Positions 5,215 to 10,430 of a stretch of 10,430 nt of DNA are shown here, one piece after another. The notes beneath the pieces were generated by a model. The model searched no databases, was not told the origin of the DNA, and saw only the letters and a list, made by a program, of their open reading frames with translations. Position 1 is the stretch's first letter. Every line of letters starts with the position of its first letter. The translations under genes were made by a program, and so were the position numbers. The DNA is from Patescibacteria group bacterium (lineage in GTDB: Bacteria > Patescibacteriota > Gracilibacteria > JAHISY01), in assembly GCA_018817365.1 (NCBI GenBank), contig JAHISY010000079.1:1-10430 (forward strand), written 5' to 3'.

Positions 5215-6051
5215 ATGCTAGAAAGTTTATTTTCGCTTCTCGGTTTCGATTTCAATGGAGTCCAGCCGCCGCCGCTGGAAATTTTGGAAATCCACGCCGC
5301 CCCTCGCCTCGCGGAATTTTCGCAGCCAGTGGTGCGTGCGGAGGCGGCGCTCGTAATGGATCTAGAAAGTGGGAGAATTCTTTTCGCAAAAAATGCAGAG
5401 CAAAAACGCGCAGTAGCTTCTCTCACGAAATTGATGACGGCAATTGTCGCGCGAGAAAATTACGATTTGGATGAAATCGTGACAGTGAGCGCGGAAGCCG
5501 CGAAACAACCGGCTGCGAAAATTTGGCTCACAGTGGGAGAGCAGATTTCGGTGGGGAGTTTATTGAAAGCCGTCCTCATCGAATCCGCGAACGACGCGGC
5601 AATCGCCCTCGCGGAAAAAATGGGGTTGGAAAAATTCATGGAAAAGATGAATCTAAAGGCGGAGGCACTTGGATTGCGGAATTCGAATTTCGAGAATCCT
5701 GTGGGTTACGATGCGGTGGGGAATTTTTCGACTGCGCGCGATCTCGCTACCCTCGCAGGTTACTTTTTGCGGGATGAAGTTTTGCGGGAAATTGCGAAAA
5801 CTCCGAAAGCCGGCATCGCCGCGACAAACGGAATCGTCCACGAGCTGTATTCGACCAATAATCTTTTTGGAACATATCTCGACATCCGCGGACTGAAAAC
5901 CGGACTGACCGACGAAGCGGGCGAGTGTCTCGCGGCAATCGCGCAAATGGAGAACGGGAAGGAAATTCTCGCGATTGTTTTGAATTCGCCGAAACGGTTT
6001 CAAGAAACGAAAGCTTTGCTGACATGGGCGGAAGAGTCTCACCGGTGGTAA
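5215..6051 (+). CDS. D-alanyl-D-alanine carboxypeptidase (peptidase S11, PBP5/6-like)
   Basis: The 278-aa protein has the three motifs of penicillin-binding serine peptidases in order: S-L-T-K (S69, K72), S-A-N (124-126) and K-T-G (228-230). V-M-D-L-E-S-G-R-I-L and the G-Y-D-A-x-G-N-F-S-T-A-R-D-L-A segment are typical of S11 carboxypeptidases. It removes the terminal D-Ala from peptidoglycan pentapeptides. Two things are unusual. The N-terminus (residues 1-30) is acidic-hydrophobic with no basic signal-peptide start, so export is unclear, and there is no C-terminal anchoring domain as in PBP5, making it a minimal version. The ATG at 5215 is the only in-frame start before the domain. A weak GAAG lies 1 nt upstream. 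It probably belongs to the operon with the two genes before it; mraY follows after 108 bp. Confidence 0.93.
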   Translation: MLESLFSLLGFDFNGVQPPPLEILEIHAAPRLAEFSQPVVRAEAALVMDLESGRILFAKNAEQKRAVASLTKLMTAIVARENYDLDEIVTVSAEAAKQPAAKIWLTVGEQISVGSLLKAVLIESANDAAIALAEKMGLEKFMEKMNLKAEALGLRNSNFENPVGYDAVGNFSTARDLATLAGYFLRDEVLREIAKTPKAGIAATNGIVHELYSTNNLFGTYLDIRGLKTGLTDEAGECLAAIAQMENGKEILAIVLNSPKRFQETKALLTWAEESHRW

Positions 6052-6153
6052 GTAGTTTGCAGTCGGTAGCTGGCAGTTAACAGAAGTTTAAAAATTAAAA
6101 AATTGGAAAATTGAAAATTGTTTTAAAATTAGAAATTGAAAATTGAAAATTTT
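6051..6153 (+). repeat. 7-nt periodic repeat array between the carboxypeptidase gene and mraY
   Basis: From the last base of the stop codon the spacer can be cut into consecutive heptamers. First come AGTAGTT, TGCAGTC, GGTAGCT, GGCAGTT and AACAGAA. In the same phase AT-rich units follow, including AAAATTG twice and ATTGAAA twice, up to about 6150. The array ends a few bases before the mraY ATG, and there is no Shine-Dalgarno. Related units occur at 2725-2745 and 2222-2268. It could be a degenerate short tandem repeat; a role in expression is not shown. Confidence 0.7.
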
Positions 6154-6159
6154 TTCAAA

Positions 6160-7251
6160 ATGCAAACCTCCCTCCTTACGAACGAACAGTTGCTCGAAAA
6201 CCTTGCCTTTATTCTTGTCTTCGGCAGTTTGAGTTTCTTGGTGGCAATGAGCCTCACGCCAATCTTTATCCGTTTTCTGGAACGAAATCGCCTCGGACAG
6301 CAAATCCGCGATACTTCCGTCGATGGAAAAGTTTCTGAAATTTTCCGCGAGTTGCATTTGAAAAAATCAGGCACACCCACGATGGGCGGTATTTTAATCT
6401 GGGGAACGGTCGTGGCGATGGTGTTGCTCTCGTTAATTCCGCAGAAAATGGGAATCACAACCCACTCGCTTTGGAATCGCGCGGAAACTTACATTCCGCT
6501 TTTCACTCTCGTGGCGGCAGGATTGCTCGGTATGTTGGATGATTGGTGGAATATCCGTGGCATCGGGAAACAAAAGGGCTTGCGGGTGAAACCAAAACTG
6601 ATTTGGCTCACAATCTTCGCCGCAGCGGGCGCGTGGTGGTTCTTCGCGAAGCTCGGCTGCCTCGACGGGGTAGAGCAGGCTTGTTTAATTCATCTGCCGC
6701 GATTCGGCGATTTCGACATCGGAATGTGGTACCTCCCGCTTTTTGTTTTGGTAATAATCTCGACGGCGAACGCGGTGAATATCACCGATGGGCTCGATGG
6801 GCTCGCGGGCGGGCTGCTCGCAATCGCGTTCGGCAGTTTCGGGGTAATCGCTTTTTTCAGCGGAATGTTTTTGCTCGCGACTCTCTGCGCGGCAATCGTA
6901 GGAGCTTTAATTGCTTTTCTTTGGTGGAATGTTCCGCCGGCTAAATTTTTTATGGGTGACACCGGCAGCTACTCGCTCGGGGCAACTTTGGGAGTGATAG
7001 CGATGCTCACCGATTCGATTATTCCGTTAATTTTCATCGCGGCAGTTTTCATTTTGGAAACTTTCTCAGTAATTATTCAGCTTCTTTCGAAAAAATTTTT
7101 GGGACGAAAAGTATTTCGGATCGCCCCCCTCCATCATCATTTCGAAAAAATCGGCTGGCCCGAACATCAAATCGTAATGCGCTTTTGGCTGATCGGCGGC
7201 GTGCTAGCCGGAATCGGCGTAGTACTCGGAATCGTGGGAATGGGGAATTAG
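6160..7251 (+). CDS. mraY: Phospho-N-acetylmuramoyl-pentapeptide transferase
   Basis: MraY transfers phospho-MurNAc-pentapeptide from UDP onto undecaprenyl phosphate, making lipid I, the first membrane step of peptidoglycan synthesis. The 363-aa protein shows the family motifs: G-T-P-T-M-G-G (71-77), D-D-W (D127, D128), N-A-V-N-I-T-D-G-L-D-G-L-A-G-G (204-218), F-M-G-D-T-G-S (264-270, D267 catalytic) and A-P-L-H-H-H-F-E (322-329). About ten hydrophobic segments are visible, as usual for the family. The ATG at 6160 is preferred over a TTG at 6136, which lies inside the AT-rich repeat array. It sits beside a D-Ala-D-Ala carboxypeptidase gene, both acting on peptidoglycan. Residues 160-185 (with C167 and C175) form a somewhat divergent loop. 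No clear terminator follows directly; the nearest candidate is at 7334-7354. Confidence 0.97.
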   Translation: MQTSLLTNEQLLENLAFILVFGSLSFLVAMSLTPIFIRFLERNRLGQQIRDTSVDGKVSEIFRELHLKKSGTPTMGGILIWGTVVAMVLLSLIPQKMGITTHSLWNRAETYIPLFTLVAAGLLGMLDDWWNIRGIGKQKGLRVKPKLIWLTIFAAAGAWWFFAKLGCLDGVEQACLIHLPRFGDFDIGMWYLPLFVLVIISTANAVNITDGLDGLAGGLLAIAFGSFGVIAFFSGMFLLATLCAAIVGALIAFLWWNVPPAKFFMGDTGSYSLGATLGVIAMLTDSIIPLIFIAAVFILETFSVIIQLLSKKFLGRKVFRIAPLHHHFEKIGWPEHQIVMRFWLIGGVLAGIGVVLGIVGMGN

Positions 7252-7333
7252 TTTTTTGAAGTTTTCTCCTCGTCCGCAAACATTCGTCTGAATCATGATT
7301 CACCTGATTAAAAGATTTTCATGATTCTTTTCT

Positions 7334-7354
7334 GCCTGCCGGCAGGCGGTTTTT
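7334..7354 (+). terminator. GC-rich palindrome followed by T5, candidate mraY terminator
   Basis: GCCTGCCGGCAGGC (7334-7347) is a 14-bp perfect palindrome followed by GG and T5 (7350-7354), consistent with an intrinsic terminator for plus-strand transcription from mraY, 83 bp downstream of its stop. The same arm (GGCAGGCGG, 7341-7349) can pair instead with CCGCCTGCC (7375-7383). A perfect palindrome gives little loop, so the real fold may be shorter. Confidence 0.5.
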
Positions 7355-7389
7355 ATCTCGCAATCAAGTCAATCCCGCCTGCCCTCCGT

Positions 7390-7419
7390 CTTGTCCTCCG
7401 TAACGAAGCGAAGGATGGG
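7390..7419 (-). repeat. Imperfect hairpin inside the intergenic element
   Basis: TCCTCCG (7394-7400) and CGAAGGA (7409-7415) form a stem around an 8-nt loop, and weaker G-U-type pairs extend it to 7390 and 7419. The one C/A mismatch becomes a G-U pair on the minus-strand RNA, so the fold is better on that strand, downstream of virB4. Its function is unknown. Confidence 0.35.
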
Positions 7420-7501
7420 TAAATCAAGAAAATCATGATTCAGACAATCGAGAATAGTCGCCGAAACAAAACTTTTCTTCTAAAATCCTCCGGCTCTTTT
7501 A

Positions 7502-7538
7502 AAAGTATTTCTTAATTCATCCTTTATAATTCATACTT
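7502..7538 (-). terminator. AT-rich inverted repeat just after virB4, weak terminator candidate
   Basis: AAAGTAT (7502-7508) and ATACTTT (7532-7538) are exact inverted copies separated by 23 nt, starting 5 bp past the virB4 stop. The palindrome CTTTTAAAAG (7496-7505) overlaps it. The stem is AT-only apart from one pair, so it would be a weak terminator at best. Confidence 0.25.
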
Positions 7539-7542
7539 TCTT

Positions 7543-10430
7543 TCAAAATCCCTCCCCGCGCCGCTCCAGCAATTCCTGCGGATTTGTCGTGACAATCTGA
7601 TTTTCGGAATATGAAGCAATCACCTGCACCGCCACATGTTTGCTGTCGGCGAAAAAAAGTCCCTGCCCCACGCCAGAATTGAGAAGCATGTATTTCTCGC
7701 CCTCCGTGAGGTTGAAAGTTTTTTGGAGAATCTCCATCGAACTTGGAGATTGCTTCAGTAGAAGCTGTATCGAAGCGTTGGTAACAATCGGCCGACCGTA
7801 TTTGCTGCCAAGAAAATCTTCCACATCCTGCGTGATCGTGGTTACCCCGAGATAATATTTTCGCGCCCGCTTCACGAGACCAAAGAGAAACTTTGCGGCA
7901 GCTTCGTGCTGCATCATCGTCCACGCCTCATCGACAACGAGAATCCGGCGCTTCAACTCACCGCGCACCCGATTCCAAATAAAGTTGAGGATTATAAACA
8001 TCGCCGCCGGACGCAGCTCGTCTTCGAGATCGCGGATGCCGAAAACAATCAAGCCGCTGCCGAGATCAACATTCGTTTCGCGATTGAAGATTCCGCCGAA
8101 AGTGCCGCTCGTGAATTTTTGCAATCGTTGCGCAAGCTCTTCCGCCCCTTTCATCGACGAGAGCACCGAGTGGAAATCCTCCATCGTAGGCATCGGCATT
8201 TTGCTCGGATCTTCGAGCTGCATCGTGACCCCGCGAACCGCGTACGTATCGATCAAAGCTTTATCAATCATGGCCTCCTCTCCCGCACTCATTTTCCCGA
8301 GAATTAATTTCATCAAACCTGTAAGCGTAATGACGCTTTCACGGAGAAGGTCGCCCGGTTTCAAAACATTCCCCTCGAAAGGAGTCGGCAAATCGAAAGG
8401 GTTGATACGTTGATCGGAATTGAGGCTCACGTTGAGATGAGTACCCCCCACCGTTTCGACAATGGCTTTGTATTCATTTTCCGGATCAACCACAATCACG
8501 TCTGTGCCGAGCATCACTTGCCGGAGGATTTCCAATTTTACCGCGTACGACTTGCCCGCGCCGGAAGTCGCGAACACGCACGAATTCGCATTCGGCAGTT
8601 TGAAACGATCGAAAATAATGAGCGAATTATTGTGGCGGTTGAGCCCATAGAGAATCCCTTCGTCGCTCGCCAGCGAGGAAGAGATGAACGGGAAAGTGGT
8701 GGCAAGCGGCGAAGTGTTCATGTTGCGGTAAATTTCCAATTCATCCGTGCAGAGTGGCAGAGTGGAATTGAAGGCATGCTCGCCGCGAATATCTGCCCGC
8801 TTCGTGAGAACAAGTTTGCCGCCGAGCTGATTCTCAATAATTTTTGTGGTGGTTTCGAGTTTTTTTAGATCGCTCGCGTAGACCGTGAAATACATTCCAA
8901 ATTGAAAAAACTTTTCCTGCCCCCGCTGCAAATCGGTGCGCAATTGCTCCGCATCTTCGAGCGCGGTTTCGAGCTGCGGATCACGCACATTCCCTTTTTC
9001 AGAAGCCATCGTGATCGATGATTGAATTTGCGCCACTTTCTTTTTGAGAATTCGCATGATTTCATTGGAAGCGATCGGATAAATAAATTGAGCGATATCC
9101 ACCGTCGCGTCAAAATTGATAATCTGGCTCATCCAACCTGATTCGAGGAAGCGCGGATACGCGTAAACGAAAAAGCTGCGCGTAAAAACTCCCGAGAGGC
9201 TGAGATGGTCGTAATGAGTTTCGAGAGAACTCGGTGAAATCAAATCACGCACACTCGCGAGACCCTGCTGATAAATCTTCTCCGCTTCTGCAATCTGCCG
9301 CTGTAAATCTTTTTCTTGCGGAGGAGACGCGATGGCGGCGGCGAAATTTTCGGCGAGAGTTTTTTTGTCTCGTCCAAAAAGCTTGTCAATAAAATTACCC
9401 GTTGCTTTTTGATTGTAGTCGAGGAATTGTTGTCCGGCGCTTTTAGTTTGAATTTCTTTTTGTAAGCTTAGGTTCGGCTGCACGGAATTTTGCGCCGGCG
9501 AAACAGCCGGCGTTGCCGTTTGCGATAAAGTTTTGTGAGCAGTCGGCACCGCATTCACAACGGGTTGAATTTTCGAAGCTGGCGCAACTTTCACGGTCGG
9601 TTGAATCTTTTGAAGTAGTTGGGTTTTTGGAGATAGCGCGACTTTTGAGGATGGTTGAATTTTCGGAAGCGGTTGAGCTTTCGGAAGCAGCTGTGAAACC
9701 GGTAAAACTTTAGGAGCAGCCAATTGCGGAGCAATCGTATCTTGTTTCGATTGCCTCTCGATTTGCGCGGAAGTAAGCCCAACCGCGGCTGCAATCGCCG
9801 CAGAATTTTGCGGAAGCGGACTGCTCACTTTCGGTGGGGACGACTTCGTAACTAATTGAGTTTTTGGTTGAACTTTTTGAACCGGTTGGATTTTTGGAGA
9901 CAGCACAACTTTTGAAGTTGGCTGAATTTTCGGAAGCGGTTGAATTTTTGGGGTCGGCTGAATTTTCGCAGCTGATGTGACTTTCGGAACAACTGCTGGT
10001 CGTTCGCCGGAAACTGGAAACTGCTTGCCGCTTTCTGATTGCTTCTCAATTTGTGCGGAAGTTTTTGTGAAAGCATCCTCTCTCGGCAGCGGCTTGAAAA
10101 CTGCCTCCTGAGATTTTGGAGCTGATTGCGAAACAACTTTCTGTTTGCTGGCAGCTTCAATTTCAGCAGCGGTTTTCGGTCGCGCGGAATCTTGCGGAAC
10201 AATCGGCGCCGCATTGGCAGCCGGTTGAATTTTTTGAAGTGGCTGAATTTTCACAGCTGACGCGACTTTCGAGGTCGGTTGAATTCTCAGAAGTGGCGCG
10301 CGAGCCGGATTTTTTTGAAAATCATTTTTGGCAACTGAAGAAGTATTCTGTCGGCTAGCAGCTTCGATTTCCGCCACAGTTAATTTTTTTGTCGAAGAAT
10401 CAACTGCCGAAATTTTATTTGAACCTACCG
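7543..10430 (-). CDS. VirB4/TraC-like type IV secretion ATPase with long repetitive N-terminal region, 5'-truncated
   Basis: At least 961 residues are visible; the frame is open to the right edge, so the true start lies outside. Numbering here is from the internal GTG at 10377. Residues up to ~312 are low-complexity (K, Q, P, S, A, V) with KIQP arrays and four T-x-A-[EQ]-I-E motifs. Residues ~313-595 match the VirB4 N-terminal region. The ATPase core has Walker A T-S-G-A-G-K-S (604-610), V-V-D-P-E-N-E-Y, I-N-P-F-D-L, Walker B I-L-V-V-D-E-A-W (D816, E817) and T-Q-D-V-E-D-F. VirB4 proteins power type IV secretion, conjugation or related pilus machines at the inner membrane face. No partner genes are in the window. 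There is no transmembrane segment in the visible part. It ends in TGA. VirB4-like class is firm; the machine served is unknown. Confidence 0.92.
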   Translation of the reverse strand, partial: VGSNKISAVDSSTKKLTVAEIEAASRQNTSSVAKNDFQKNPARAPLLRIQPTSKVASAVKIQPLQKIQPAANAAPIVPQDSARPKTAAEIEAASKQKVVSQSAPKSQEAVFKPLPREDAFTKTSAQIEKQSESGKQFPVSGERPAVVPKVTSAAKIQPTPKIQPLPKIQPTSKVVLSPKIQPVQKVQPKTQLVTKSSPPKVSSPLPQNSAAIAAAVGLTSAQIERQSKQDTIAPQLAAPKVLPVSQLLPKAQPLPKIQPSSKVALSPKTQLLQKIQPTVKVAPASKIQPVVNAVPTAHKTLSQTATPAVSPAQNSVQPNLSLQKEIQTKSAGQQFLDYNQKATGNFIDKLFGRDKKTLAENFAAAIASPPQEKDLQRQIAEAEKIYQQGLASVRDLISPSSLETHYDHLSLSGVFTRSFFVYAYPRFLESGWMSQIINFDATVDIAQFIYPIASNEIMRILKKKVAQIQSSITMASEKGNVRDPQLETALEDAEQLRTDLQRGQEKFFQFGMYFTVYASDLKKLETTTKIIENQLGGKLVLTKRADIRGEHAFNSTLPLCTDELEIYRNMNTSPLATTFPFISSSLASDEGILYGLNRHNNSLIIFDRFKLPNANSCVFATSGAGKSYAVKLEILRQVMLGTDVIVVDPENEYKAIVETVGGTHLNVSLNSDQRINPFDLPTPFEGNVLKPGDLLRESVITLTGLMKLILGKMSAGEEAMIDKALIDTYAVRGVTMQLEDPSKMPMPTMEDFHSVLSSMKGAEELAQRLQKFTSGTFGGIFNRETNVDLGSGLIVFGIRDLEDELRPAAMFIILNFIWNRVRGELKRRILVVDEAWTMMQHEAAAKFLFGLVKRARKYYLGVTTITQDVEDFLGSKYGRPIVTNASIQLLLKQSPSSMEILQKTFNLTEGEKYMLLNSGVGQGLFFADSKHVAVQVIASYSENQIVTTNPQELLERRGEGF
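9562..10383 (-). repeat. KIQP arrays and four T-x-A-[EQ]-I-E motifs in the VirB4 N-terminus
   Basis: The coding region contains four copies of a ~12-residue motif: LTVAEIEAASRQ (10348-10383), KTAAEIEAASKQ (10141-10176), KTSAQIEKQSE (10033-10065) and LTSAQIERQSKQ (9742-9777). Between and after them run about a dozen K-[IV]-Q-P or close variants, often at 6-residue spacing (18 bp), ending near 9562. Three of the four motif copies are followed by a KIQP array, which suggests larger units of motif plus array that have duplicated and drifted. Confidence 0.85.

Larger units (their letters stand above)
7286..7445. repeat. 160-bp element bounded by 15-bp perfect inverted repeats
   Basis: GTCTGAATCATGATT (7286-7300) and AATCATGATTCAGAC (7431-7445) are perfect inverted copies. 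The left copy overlaps the 14-bp palindrome TGAATCATGATTCA (7289-7302). GATT recurs at 7297, 7306, 7314 and 7323, so spacing is 9, 8 and 9 nt. Inside lie a GC-rich palindrome (7334-7347) and a second hairpin (7390-7419). There is no coding frame of note. The layout resembles a small non-autonomous or REP/MITE-like intergenic element; no transposase is in the window. Confidence 0.65.

Noticed and set aside
6136..6159. Upstream TTG start for mraY
   Set aside because: It lies in the AT-rich repeat array and adds residues not expected in MraY; the ATG at 6160 gives a normal length.
7286..7445. CRISPR array
   Set aside because: The repeats are few, inverted rather than direct, and lack regular spacers.
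9493..9512. Hairpin CGCCGGC / GCCGGCG inside the virB4 gene
   Set aside because: It is a perfect 7-bp stem with a 6-nt loop but sits mid-gene in Pro/Ala codons with no T run, so coding composition explains it.
9513..10358. Plus-strand frames opposite the VirB4 N-terminus with repeated Glu/Phe/Ser patterns
   Set aside because: Their repetitiveness is only the complement of the KIQP repeats on the minus strand.

Overview
The window looks like a chromosomal segment of an uncultivated, small-genome bacterium, most likely from the Patescibacteria/CPR. The reasons are a VirB4-like ATPase of the type common there, tight gene packing, almost no Shine-Dalgarno sequences, and short repeat-rich AT spacers between housekeeping genes. 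This placement is inference. TGA ends ctpA and virB4, so the genetic code is standard (11), which argues against the Gracilibacteria/Absconditabacteria code where TGA is glycine.

Layout, left to right. (1) The C-terminal part of a plus-strand O-antigen ligase/polymerase-type membrane protein, with a hairpin overlapping its 3' end. (2) A plus-strand tRNA-Leu(GAG) with encoded CCA, its own promoter-like site and a terminator shared with the convergent gene. (3) A minus-strand pair, dnaX then ctpA, separated by 47 bp of AT-rich heptamer-like repeats. (4) A compact divergent promoter region. (5) A plus-strand cluster with 9-10 bp gaps: a thioredoxin-fold lipoprotein, an RsuA/RluB-type pseudouridine synthase and an S11 D-Ala-D-Ala carboxypeptidase; after a 108-bp heptamer array comes mraY. 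(6) A 291-bp intergenic stretch carrying an inverted-repeat-bounded palindromic element. (7) A minus-strand VirB4-like ATPase, 5'-truncated by the window edge, with a very long repetitive disordered N-terminal region.

Functionally the cluster is mostly cell envelope: mraY makes lipid I, the S11 enzyme trims stem peptides, CtpA processes exported proteins, the DsbA-like lipoprotein handles thiols outside the membrane, the WaaL/Wzy-type protein works on surface glycans, and VirB4 powers a type IV secretion or pilus-like machine. DnaX and tRNA-Leu are core information genes.

The points most worth a second look are: two A9 runs in the dnaX linker, each backed by an immediate -1-frame stop, as expected for production of a short gamma-type subunit; the four-fold repeated T-x-A-[EQ]-I-E motif plus KIQP arrays in the VirB4 N-terminus; a GC-rich palindromic sequence sitting in frame inside dnaX; 7-nt periodic spacers; and a duplicated lipobox.
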